64,000 nt of DNA from positions 7,550,129-7,614,128 of the forward strand of contig OU452228.1 of assembly GCA_911728455.2 (NCBI GenBank). The letters are read 5' to 3'. The position numbers were made by a program, and so were the translations under genes. Below are positions 31,101-38,488 of the stretch, piece after piece (positions within the stretch are counted from its first letter, which is position 1; each line of letters begins with the position of its first letter). The DNA comes from Marthasterias glacialis (Eukaryota; Echinodermata; Asteroidea; Forcipulatida; Asteriidae). The notes under the pieces were generated by a model that was given only the letters and a program-made list of their open reading frames with translations, was not told the origin of the DNA and did not search any database.

Positions 31101-32335
31101 CAACTAGTGTATCTCGAGAAGATGACAGTGATGATGTATCGGATCTGGAGGATTCAGACACTATGATAAAGAATACCCCATCAACAGCTTTGGACAGATT
31201 GTCCTTAGATTCCTCCAAGAAGAGATCATTTCCTTCTCTTGATGAGAGTCTCTCCTCAACGCACTCAAGTATTGCTCCCTCTTGCCACCGTCATCTTAAC
31301 TTTGGGAAAGATCATCCAAAAGACTCAGGCTTACATATTAAGGAAGGGAATGTAGATGATGATGACCCTCTCGATCAGAATGCAACCTTTTCTGATTTGA
31401 ACTTCACAATGACTTCAGAGCTCTCTGACTGTGCAAGGCTGATGAAAGACGCAGAGAGAAGGGTGAAGAATAAGAGGCTGAACAGTCAAGGTATAAATCC
31501 AGAAGATCAGTCAGGTATGAAGACACTTCAATGCAGCATCGATAAACCAAGTTTCAAAGATAACAGGCTCAAGCACTTTGAAAATCTCATCTCATACAGT
31601 GACCCACCATCGAACAGAGAGCATCATGAAAAGATCACTGTCAGCATGTCTCAGATTAACCAAGATTCAGGAAACACTCGTTTGACATGGTCAGGATTTA
31701 AACCAGGCTTTCGATCAACACCAAGGTCTGTCTCTTCCCAATCCACGGAGCAAGGCATCAAGATAAGCAGTACCCACACTCTGACCAGCACTGGATTCTT
31801 CAGGACCTCTCAATCAGATAACTATGCAGCACACAACTTCAATAGTCCCCCTTCGTCTAGTGGTAACACTGGTACACTATCACTTCCCTGCACTGAGAAA
31901 GAACAGTTAAAAAGTTCTAACGCAGCTGCAGATCATTCTGCTACCACCAAATCTGTGCAGAAAACAAACCTTTGCCATCCAACAATCAAATCACAGCTGA
32001 AGCCTACTGGGCATCTGGATGCTGCTCAATTTAGGAATGGCCCAGGGACAGGGAGCAGATCAAGGTCTAATGTGGACTCAGACCGTAATGCCTGTACCTT
32101 TGATTTCCTGCAGAACAAACCTCATGCAAACGACAAAAGTGGCAAAGTCAACTCTGAATGGGTGAGCCTGAGTGCTAATGATCAAAAAGCGCAAACAATT
32201 AGTGGTGCCATCTTGAATGAAACTGATACAAAACGTTACTTGCCTAGCCAGAGTAGTACAGTCAGGGGAAGCCGCAAGAGATGTGGTCCTCAGGATAAGG
32301 GTAGCAATAGTCCAAGTAAATCCTTTAAGTACTGA
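10070..32335 (+). CDS. OBI1: OBI1 / RNF219, RING-type E3 ubiquitin ligase of the origin recognition complex (complete coding region)
   Basis: Joined exons: 10070-10147, 11151-11286, 15557-15648, 16078-16497, 18161-18249 and 30607-32335; total 2544 nt, 847 residues plus stop, all phases consistent. A C3HC4 RING lies at the N-terminus with ligands C20, C23, C33, H37, C40, C43, C54 and C57. It is followed by the family hallmark CRVPITPENPCK (57-68). Coiled-coil segments come next: about 103-133 (REIKRLQDENEFLK), 214-263 across the exon 4/5 join, and about 280-320 (LKRALERSD). The rest is a long serine-rich, low-complexity tail ending SPSKSFKY. Vertebrate OBI1 (about 726 residues) is a nuclear ligase that multi-monoubiquitylates ORC3 and ORC5 and promotes origin firing. 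The start was chosen because it lies just before the first RING cysteine pair, as in vertebrates. Head-to-head with SLC10A7 and upstream of POU4. Function is by homology. Confidence 0.95.
11151..11286 (+). CDS. OBI1: OBI1 coding exon 2 (RING core)
   Basis: The exon follows a TGCATTGCAG acceptor and ends at a GTATGT donor. It encodes VKQPIVCPNQHVFCSTCIEL, then QQCPSCRVPITPENPCKQIL, the remaining six zinc ligands and the conserved segment after the RING. Confidence 0.96.
11643..11819 (+). mobile_element. MITE family C, copy 1, with target duplication
   Basis: The 177-bp element has ends CAGGCCTGAT and, inverted, ATCAGGCTTG. It is flanked on both sides by GGATTC (11637-11642 and 11820-11825). 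Two related copies are at 17556-17731 and 47811-47991. The interior shares GGAGGCAATTG, GGTCATTGCCTTGGTGCCCT and TCAAGAACGAAGCAATC. The family of transposon that moves it is unknown. Confidence 0.88.
11820..15168. other. OBI1 intron 2, no gene seen
   Basis: Non-coding. A possible degenerate inverted-repeat element lies at about 13238-13530 (CTTAAACGGC near the left, GCCGTTTAAAC at the right). A long T tract lies at 14901-14949. I found no convincing exon. Confidence 0.5.
14901..14949. repeat. Poly-T tract with two short interruptions
   Basis: About 49 bases of almost pure T, which produce spurious poly-F and poly-K frames. Length is likely to vary between individuals. Confidence 0.9.
15169..15385 (+). 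mobile_element. MITE family D, copy 1
   Basis: Matches 28278-28490 in the same orientation and 23223-23412 inverted: CCCTTGC, ACGTCACAT, TGCCATTTTGGGAGTCAAA, AAATGCGC, and at the far end CCAAAATGACGC and TGACGTCA. The whole is an imperfect palindrome. The left terminus is ATTGAGCCC; the right terminus is decayed. Located in OBI1 intron 2. Confidence 0.75.
15557..15648 (+). CDS. OBI1: OBI1 coding exon 3
   Basis: The acceptor is TTGACAG and the donor GTAAGA. It completes the split glycine codon of exon 2 and encodes GQTQDGESDSYMS, then RRARFDILYQDSE, matching the vertebrate linker with its arginine-rich helix. The length keeps the frame exactly. Confidence 0.9.
16078..16497 (+). CDS. OBI1: OBI1 coding exon 4 (first coiled coil, serine-rich linker)
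   Basis: The acceptor is CTTGTCATCAG and the donor GTAAAT. The exon has 140 codons in phase 0, beginning REIKRLQDENEFLKSSNCEL. A serine/threonine-rich middle precedes a second coiled coil ending RIKQDMDKLKE. The longer open frame starting at 15991 includes intron sequence. Confidence 0.92.
16592..16613. repeat. Poly-A run
   Basis: Twenty-two consecutive A in OBI1 intron 4; there is no SINE body next to it. Confidence 0.9.
17556..17731 (+). mobile_element. MITE family C, copy 2
   Basis: Same order of blocks as the 11643 copy: CCTGATACTTCAC, GGAGGCAATTGC, GTCATTGCCTTGGTGCCCTT, CAAGAACGAAGCAATCAGGC. The left end is slightly decayed. Located in OBI1 intron 4. Confidence 0.85.
18161..18249 (+). 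CDS. OBI1: OBI1 coding exon 5
   Basis: The acceptor is TTCATCGTAG and the donor GTAAGT. It encodes TNLKLSTDNRTLLAENGRLK then QTAAARSPH plus two bases of a lysine codon. The motif LxxENxRLK and the SPxK that follows are in the vertebrate protein at the same exon edge. Confidence 0.92.
18291..18420. mobile_element. Short inverted-repeat element (MITE, about 130 bp)
   Basis: The ends CTGGTTCATACTT and AAGTATGAACCAG (18408-18420) are exact reverse complements. There is no coding frame and the target duplication is not clear. It begins 41 bp inside OBI1 intron 5, close to the donor site. Confidence 0.85.
18421..19522. other. OBI1 intron 5, 5' section
   Basis: Non-coding AT-rich sequence with G- and C-rich low-complexity tracts around 18990-19105. 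No gene seen. Confidence 0.5.
19523..19647. mobile_element. piggyBac-type MITE (117 bp) with TTAA duplications
   Basis: TTAA at 19523-19526 is followed by CTCTTTCACTACAG. The other end, CGTAGTGAAAGAG, is followed by TTAA at 19644-19647. A TTAA target duplicated on both sides with short inverted ends is the signature of piggyBac-type transposition. There is no transposase. Confidence 0.88.
19648..21180. other. OBI1 intron 5, no gene seen
   Basis: Non-coding. The minus-strand open frame at 20215-20604 (129 codons) has no recognisable domain and no splice or gene context. Confidence 0.5.
21181..22240 (+). repeat. Dispersed repeat family B, copy 2, split by an inserted element
   Basis: The block 21941-22240 matches 1405-1700 and about 2120. 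GGACAATATTG at 21301, before the inserted element, corresponds to GGACAATGTTG at about 1400, directly upstream of TTGTCAAAG in copy 1. This shows the 21318-21940 element landed inside this repeat. Confidence 0.65.
21318..21940. mobile_element. Inverted-repeat DNA element (623 bp), nested
   Basis: The left end GGGTCATTCCATGAAGGTGG then AACAC, and the reverse complement of the right end (21916-21940), match at 23 of 25 positions. The interior is non-coding and AT-rich. The target duplication is not clear: GATAATT on the left against GATTGTC on the right. Confidence 0.88.
22289..22430. mobile_element. hAT-like element fragment, one end only
   Basis: Ends at 22430 in TGCCACTG, the inverted form of a CAGTGGCA hAT terminus. 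The interior has GGGGGGCACC and poly-G tracts like the 4064 element. No matching left end was found. Confidence 0.5.
22489..22530 (+). ncRNA. Hammerhead-ribozyme-like motif (degenerate or dimer-type)
   Basis: CTGAAGA (22493-22499) fits the CUGANGA core. CGAACAG (22500-22506) and CTGTTCG (22513-22519) can form a 7-bp stem II with a 6-base loop. AAAC then GTC (22520-22526) match the other side of the core and the cleavage triplet. TCTC upstream can pair with GAGA downstream as stem I. If the last stem pair is left open, GAAAC is complete. Helix III would be only the self-complementary ACGT, so any activity would need two molecules. Penelope-like elements are known to carry such minimal hammerheads. 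Activity is unproven. Confidence 0.4.
22538..22553 (+). terminator. Histone-mRNA-type 3' stem-loop sequence
   Basis: GGCTCT TTTC AGAGCC is a perfect 6-bp stem with a 4-base UUUC loop, followed by ACC and preceded by CCCAAC. This equals the canonical metazoan histone 3'-end stem-loop bound by SLBP. There is no histone gene nearby, and I do not see a purine-rich histone downstream element. It lies 11 bases after the hammerhead-like motif, in the sense strand of OBI1 intron 5. The sequence match is certain; the function is not. Confidence 0.6.
22641..23222. other. OBI1 intron 5, no gene seen
   Basis: AT-rich non-coding sequence between a Penelope-like fragment and a MITE. Small minus-strand frames near 22770-22998 show no recognisable domain. 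Confidence 0.5.
23223..23412 (-). mobile_element. MITE family D, copy 2 (best preserved)
   Basis: The 190-bp palindromic element has ends ATTGACCC and GGGGTCAAT. Inside are CGCCATTTTGGTGGTC and its inverted partner GACCACCAAAATGG, plus TGACGTCATC near one end. It is inverted relative to the copies at 15169 and 28278. Confidence 0.85.
23636..24600 (-). mobile_element. tRNA-headed SINE, copy 1, split by a DNA element
   Basis: Read on the minus strand, parts 24600-24539 and 24012-23636 reproduce the SINE at 30017-30462. The tRNA-like head with GGTTCGAGTCC-type B box lies around 23978-23990. A body with TTACATAGCAACG and a GCGCTATATAAGAACTGCGT-like end precede an (ATT)n tail. In plus orientation the tail is the ATAATA run at 23636-23657. 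The head is interrupted by a 526-bp element at 24013-24538. Confidence 0.88.
24013..24538. mobile_element. Inverted-repeat DNA element inserted in the SINE (526 bp)
   Basis: The ends are GGCGGATTGCA and GCAATCCGCC. It sits between the SINE words ACACCAGA and GAGCTTGAG, which are contiguous in the intact SINE at 30017. A possible imperfect 5-bp target duplication is CCAGA / CCTGA. Subterminal motifs CTTAGCCGGCTA and GCCGGCTATAA recur in both orientations. A 270-base open frame (24183-24452) of unknown nature lies inside. Confidence 0.85.
24601..28277. other. OBI1 intron 5, central section
   Basis: About 3.7 kb of AT-rich non-coding sequence with no recognisable exon. A C tract at 25034-25048 and several short frames of low content are the only features seen. 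Confidence 0.5.
28278..28490 (+). mobile_element. MITE family D, copy 3
   Basis: Starts near GGATCCCTTGCG and ends at GGGTCAAT (28483-28490). Shares GATGTCACAT, CTACTGTCTGCC, GCCATTTTGGGAGTCAAA and CTAAAATGCGCC with the 15169 copy. Confidence 0.82.
28491..30016. other. OBI1 intron 5, 3' section
   Basis: Non-coding and AT-rich. An A tract lies at 28826-28839. No exon or inverted-repeat element was recognised. Confidence 0.5.
30017..30462 (+). mobile_element. tRNA-headed SINE, copy 2 (intact)
   Basis: The head at about 30020-30111 resembles a class II (Leu/Ser-like) tRNA, with an A box in GTGGCCGAGCGG and a B box GGTTCGAGTCC (30090-30100). These are the internal RNA polymerase III promoter. 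The body follows (GGATGGGACGTAAAGCTGTA, GGTTCGCCCCGGTGTTCCTG). The 3' end is AAGCGCTATATAAAAACTGC then an ATT-rich tail, a type of end shared with partner LINEs. It sits 145 bp upstream of OBI1 exon 6 in the sense direction. Confidence 0.92.
30607..32335 (+). CDS. OBI1: OBI1 coding exon 6 (last coiled coil and C-terminal tail)
   Basis: The acceptor is GTAACCCAG. The first base completes lysine 272 and the frame stays open for 575 residues to TGA at 32333-32335. It encodes VSQLKRALERSDTYIDELEM, followed by a long tail rich in S, T, D and N with many possible phosphorylation sites. The last residues, RKRCGPQDKGSNSPSKSFKY, resemble the basic SPSK end of vertebrate OBI1; the middle of the tail is not recognisably conserved. 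Confidence 0.95.
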
Positions 32336-32444
32336 AATATTTAAAAGAGGAAAAAAGGGAGAAAAGTGTTAACCAACTTTAGACCACTCCTCCAATTTAA
32401 ACTGTCATCCTTATGAAGTGCCGATAGATGATGTTGATGCAATT

Positions 32445-32733
32445 CGTGGTGTGTCTGGAAGAAGGTCGTAAGGCTGCACGACCTTTTACAGGGTACACAA
32501 ATGACAACTCTTTTGCCCCAGCAGAAGGTCACAATCAATAACGTGGCTCTTTAATGAAAAATATGATATGGATGTTGCATATTTGTTGCTGGAATTAACT
32601 CCCAAGACAAGGTTTTCCATTCCTATTCCAATACTTCCACTCAGTTTTCCTGAAACACAATTTTGGACAGTCTAATTGCTTACGACCTTTTGCCGATCAC
32701 ATTGTCGTACACGTCCTTCCGGGCACACGACGA
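32445..32733 (+). mobile_element. MITE family E, copy 1
   Basis: The ends CGTGGTGTGTCTGGAAGAAG and CGTCCTTCCGGGCACACGACG are imperfect inverted repeats. Interior blocks AGCAGAAGG, CAAGACA, TTTTCCATTCC, AACACAATTTT and CTTACGACCTT are shared in order with the 38137-38488 copy. It begins about 110 bp after the OBI1 stop and is likely transcribed in its 3' UTR. Confidence 0.85.
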
Positions 32734-32833
32734 ATACTAACCAACGAAATATGCATGAGATTTTCTACCTCAGTTTTTGAAAGTCGGTGGCAATTGCACC
32801 TAAAATGATTTCTTAGTCTTTCATTAATTTATT

Positions 32834-33015
32834 ACACAAGGTTTTCAAAAAGACTCCAAATGAAATGGGGGCAGGGAATGTAGATTTGAGGTTTCATGTT
32901 ATGCACGGCTTGGTTTTAATTTTGACACAAGGTTTTCAAAAAGACTCCAAATGAAATGGGGGCAGGGAATGTAGATTTGAGGTTTCATGTTATGCACGGC
33001 TTGGTTTTAATTTTG
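32834..33015. repeat. Perfect tandem duplication, 2 x 91 bp
   Basis: 32834-32924 and 32925-33015 are identical at every base. The unit begins ACACAAGGTTTTC and ends GGTTTTAATTTTG. Absence of any difference implies a very recent event. Confidence 0.98.
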
Positions 33016-33570
33016 TTATGAACTAACGGGACTTGTTTTTTTTTTACTCTACCATTTTTTTAATCACTATTGTTAAGAGAAGAAACTACATTTATTTACA
33101 AACATTTATTTCAATCCTCTAGCCTTTTAAGAGGCATAGTTAGGACTAAATATTGTTTGAGTCTCACCACAACATGCTATCACCTTGTTAGAGAGAGAGG
33201 GGGAGGGGTGGGATGAGAGAGAGAGAGGGGGCAATAACAAGGGATATGTGTTTGGTAAGTTGTTTTGACTGATAGTAAAAAAAAAAAACACACACAAAAA
33301 AAACAGACACTTTTTCATAAATATTGTTACTGCTTATCATTTTATAAAAATTTAAATCCTGATTTAAAAAAGAAATTCTGAAAATATGTGATTTCTCAGT
33401 CCTGCAATAAAACCTGTGCAAATTTGTTATTCACGTTTTAATTTCATATGTTCCCCCCCCCCTTGTTATGCAAGTGCAGTGTACTATTTATTGTGGAACA
33501 AAGTATATGCTATTGTTATATTTTTCTTTCTGTGGTTTCAGTTGTTCAACTTTTAGAAGTTCAATAAAAC

Positions 33571-36500
33571 ATTTTGTCCGCTTTATGAGGATACCATGTA
33601 CTGAGTTCCTAGTTATTAGGTGGCATAAATTTGTCGGCTCTTTTGTAACTGCCACATGTGATACCACAGGTAACATGGTCTGAGGATTCCTAGATTGTGA
33701 ACTGAACGTTCAATACTCAGTTGCCAAAAACAGTGGTTTGAAGAAAACATCAAAAATCGGCACAAAGTTACAACAATTCGAAGAATATATTTGGACTGAA
33801 TACGACTGAACTAACATCGACTAAAATTGTGCATATTTCCCCCACCCCCATTTTTCAAATTTTTGTTGTGGAGTGCCTTAGCATAGGTTAGACATTTTTA
33901 ACTGTGCAATTCATTGTGCAAGAAGTGGTAGCTGATGTATGCCATGCCATCATTTGAAGAGGATGGAATAGTGTTTGGCACCCTCGCCGACTGTACTTTG
34001 TTAAATCGGTTCCAATTGAAACAGTAAGTGGAAACACTCAAATTTAGACATTTCTAACGTTCAAAGTAAATTTTCTGTACAAGTAATATGTTCCTGAACC
34101 ATATAAATTGGCGTCGGTGCCCTATTAGCTAAATTACAAGAAACATAAAAAAGCTTTCTTTTCCAGTGGTAATGAAAAGATGTATGGGTCATGATATAGC
34201 TGTCTTCTTTCTCTAAGGTGTGTCACAGTCTAATAGCCAAACTCAATGGCCTGTCATGTGTTGGGCGCGTTCAAAGTAATCCCAATCGTATTAGTTCCCA
34301 ATTAAAATGTCGTAAAGTCGCAATCAATTATAAAGATAGGATGGGCTGGCGGATGGCTCGCGCGGCAGGTGCGCTTACACCTCACTTTCGTTCCATTAAA
34401 TTACACGCGTGACTAGGATAGCGAGCCGCGTTGTGGTCGTGGTCGAGCGCAGTCAACCTCGGCTGGAGACTGGGGAGACGACCCCCTTTTTCCACTGAAC
34501 TATGATACCAGCCACATTTTAGTTGGTAATCAGCATGATGTGCCGAACTTCCCCGCGCGCCCGCGAAAGTTAAAGTTCAGTTGGTGTTACCGTCACTCCT
34601 GGCAGCCCCTTACCCCCCCCCCCCCACACACACACACCGCTTCTTCGGCGAATGATTTACTACAGAGTCAAATGTACATAAAAAATACGATTCCCATCAA
34701 ACTCTCAGCCTCACTGTAAACTTAAACTGTTTAGAAATGAGAATAAACTATTAAGAGTTTATTTATTTTTTTTTTATTTTTTTTCAAGGAAAATAAGAGT
34801 TTTATCACATTTTTAAACTAGGCTTGCTCCGTTTTAATTGTTTATTTTTTTATTTATTTATAAAATTATATTCGAGGGCCTCTTTACAACATGTGATCAC
34901 GTGGGTGATTGGTCACTTCCTCCCAATTTCTAGTCAATAGCTGTAACTCCTAATTCGCGGGTATTCCCCTATCTGATAACGGATTCATCCCAAGCATCGG
35001 CGACCTGACACTGATCGATGGTTTAATTACAACTTAGTAACTGTTCACACCACCAAGACTGAACCGTGATCCTAGCCCGTGGTTTGCCCGGCTCGCCCAG
35101 GGATTTACCGGGCTCTTCCAAAGCCAAAGGAAGATGGGACGGCGATGAAACAGACAGCCGTGGGATGTGGTGTCTTTTTTATTCAACCAAGAAAAGGTGT
35201 CAAGCATCACCGACGACAAACGGGAAAAGGATCTCAACACTTTGTGTTGGTGGTGGACAAAGTTATGTTTGACTTTTCTACCACATGTAGGCCTATGTTG
35301 GTTTCTCAAGAAAACTTGTCAAATTTCCATTGCAAAATGATATTTTTAATGTGTATGCATCTGATGTATCAACCTGTGTGAAAAACAACCATATTGACTG
35401 TAACGTGCGGGTGTAAAACATTCTGGTACTCCACAGTTACCTCTAAAGATTCACCACTTTCTGTTCTTAATGTCATTCCTTATAGTAATGTCCATCATGC
35501 CCTGTAATGCAGTCCTTTTACAGTGGAAATTGGAAGAGGGAAAAATAGTAACAAAAACTGACTGTCGTTGCATTCTTCACCATGAAATAATTAAACCAAA
35601 AGTCTCTGTTATACATTGGACTGTATAAAAAAAATACGGTATTTCGTTCAGCAGCTGTAACAGATTGTGTCCATGCAAATAGTAATAGTGTTTAATCCAA
35701 AATAGTATTTTCCAACAAAAATGTTAGGGGGGAAACCGACGAGAGTGGACACAAAATTATATCGATAGAGAGCAATGGTCGGGTGCATTTTAATTGACTT
35801 TTAACTGGGTACACTCGTAGAGTACAAGTCCAGAAGAAACTGATATTGTTTCTTTTGTTTTCAATATTGGCCAATGAGACAGAGAGCCAGATTCGGCAAA
35901 ACATGATCTGTTTTGTCACTTTAAATGTTTTGCATTACAGTGGGGGCGGGGTTGGTGGTTGAAGAAAACTTGTAATCTTTCTATTTGTTCCCAGTGGCAT
36001 TTAAATCGCCAGTATATAATAGTTTAAATTGCTGTACAGAGTATAGCCGATGATGCTATCACATGCAGCTTCACGTTTATCGAGCGAGCGGGGGAAACGC
36101 GACGCAGCTGCCAAAGTGCTACGGGGAAGGACGCCGTATCTCTCGGTCTCTCATCCCGCTACGTGATGAGCCGCCACCGGCCTCGCTTAGCACACCTTAA
36201 TACTCCTATAAAAATAATATACGGTCTCATTTTGGTACAAAGGATAAACCTTAAGTCTCCCAAATACACAGGAAATTGTACCGAAAATGAACAATTTGTG
36301 TTTAAAGCTTTTCTAGGGTGATAACTTTTATGATGTGGCTACCGTGACCTCCAGGGTACGAACGAGTTCAATCCCCCGTCTGGTACGCCAATTTCCCTGC
36401 TGAAATCTTCTGCGCGTGGAACCGAGCCGGTGGATCGTCTTTGAGCAGTCTACTAACCGGCGGGAATGCGCGTGCTTTTTCTTTTAACAAATATTTAATT

Positions 36501-38136
36501 GACTTGCAAACCAGTTTCAGTGGATAGAATCGTATTAGCTTTAGGCCCACGCAAAGCACGTCATTCGGATCAGCAATGAATTTGCTGTCTTGGTTTTGCC
36601 CTTGAGACATTCGCCGTACACATCCATGGTCAGATGTACTGCCATCATGACCATCGATGATACGACGTCCAAAGAAGGTGCATAATTATTCATATATAAA
36701 TAGAGCTGTAAAATGTTTGGAACTGTGACATTGAAAAAACATACATTGTTACTACAGAGGATTGTCTTAGAAACACTCGGCATTGGCCCTTTGTACATTT
36801 TTTTTTTACAGTATTCAGTATCATCCAGTCATAGACAATGGTTCCTTTTGTTTTATTTTTATTTATTTTTTTTATTTTATCTCTGCTCTTTCTAAACGTT
36901 GAAAAATGCATTACATTGATTAAAATTGATTTTTTTTTTCACCTTGCTGAAACTGTTCTTTAAGTTGGCTTTCAACACACAACCTCATTATGTACTTTGT
37001 TCATTTCCACGGATGGCTGTTTTTGAGTTTGAAGTCGTTGGCTGACCAGCTCCGTGCAGTGGATGCATGGGTGCAGCTGGCCGTCCGGAAGGGTCCGGTG
37101 CACTACAGGCGCTACACGTGGTGGTCGAATTTAATTGTTCAGCTGATTTGTTTAACACGTTTTTACCACACTTCATAATCTACATAAAAAATGGAAGCGC
37201 CTACAATTTGAGAATAAGGAGACGCTACAGCAACCCTGTATATGTTTTATAAAAATAGGAAGAGCCTCATAGGGAGGAAGTACCGTACAGCACAATATAA
37301 TTAAAATTTGCATAAGTTACTTGACAATGAAATTCCCATTCAACCCATTATTACAACGGATTAAACGTCGATCTAAAAACTAAGAACAATCTAGGTTGAA
37401 TGCTCATGTGCAAGTCAGAGGTAGAGAGCCCTCACTTTTTATTTCCTAATTAAAACAATGTTTTTATTCCATGTCAGGGGAGACATTTTTGGAAGATATC
37501 CCCGACCGTAAATGCATCTAATTTACCGGAGTGTCACATCAATCAAATTGTACTCGTTTGGTGCAGGCGGGCACTGAATGGCGGCACACGTCCAAGGGGG
37601 GTTATCCCGCCTGAGAGCGCGGGACTGGGGATGATGACTCGCGATCGCCGCTCGGACCTTAAAGCTCCTTTTTTTTCCTCTCTCGCCTGGTGGGACATTA
37701 TTGTCGGTAACCTTATCCCGACAGACGTTCGCATGTACTTGCTTTATATGCTTAGCTCCTGTAATCCGACTCTCAGTGGACTCATGAATGTCAGAAACGA
37801 CCCATCAGCTTCGGCTCGTGTTGGCAGCGGCCAGCGCAGCGTACACGGCGGCGGTCTACCGGAGAATCTTCTAAAATAACGGCTTTGCTCTTGGGGAATT
37901 GACCCTTTAGCCCACCGACTGGTGTTTGAATATTATAGAGCTGTCAGAATAAAAAAATAATGATCACAGCCAAAAAGGCCAGCGGTATCATTAAAAGTCT
38001 ATTTAGAGCTCATCGACTATGTAGGAACAGACGGGGAACGATGTACAGGGGAGATGGGAGGGATTGATACTCGGCTAATAATAGTAGATATGAAATGACT
38101 GGTAGAGAGCTGCGTGCTGTTAACATTGTATCACTT
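33571..38136. other. OBI1-POU4 intergenic region, first part
   Basis: Non-coding and nearly free of recognised transposons. It contains an A/T tract (34750-34860), a C/CA tract at 34614-34637, and a POU4-type site at 36678-36686. None of the short frames has a recognisable domain. It is a candidate region for POU4 regulatory elements. Confidence 0.5.
36678..36700 (+). promoter_or_regulatory. POU4-type binding site next to a TATA-like sequence
   Basis: GTGCATAATTATTCAT begins at 36678 and fits the known POU4/Brn3 preference (TGCATAATTAAT-like). TATATAAA follows at 36693-36700. Binding is not shown. Confidence 0.4.
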
Positions 38137-38488
38137 CGTCGTGCGCCAGGAAGAAGGTCGTAAGGCCGTGTGCGACCCTTTTCCCCGGCACACAAAGGTA
38201 CAACTTTTTTTTGGCCAGCAGAAGGCCAGGTCACAAACAATAAAATGTCTCTTTTGAAAAAAAAAAATATGGCATGACTGTTGGATGTTTGATGCTGGAG
38301 TTATACCCAAGACATGTTTTTCCATTCCCCATGCGGAATTAAAGTTTTCTGCAATGACTTATAAATGACGGAAAACGACAAAACTTGCACACTCAGTTTT
38401 CTTGAAACACAATTTTAGACAGTAACTGCTTACGACCTTAATGCCAGTCACACTTTTTTGTTACGTCCTTCTTTGGGGGCACACGATG
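38137..38488 (+). mobile_element. MITE family E, copy 2
   Basis: The ends CGTCGTGCGCCAGGAAGAAG and CCTTCTTTGGGGGCACACGATG form an imperfect inverted repeat. It is longer than the 32445 copy because of an extra block near 38330-38390. Confidence 0.85.

Larger units (their letters stand above)
32336..33570 (+). other. OBI1: OBI1 3' untranslated region (probable)
   Basis: There is no coding content after the TGA. Candidate polyadenylation signals AATAAA are at 33406-33411 and 33563-33568. The stretch holds an inverted-repeat element (32445-32733) and a perfect 91-bp tandem duplication (32834-33015). The true 3' end cannot be fixed from sequence. Confidence 0.55.
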
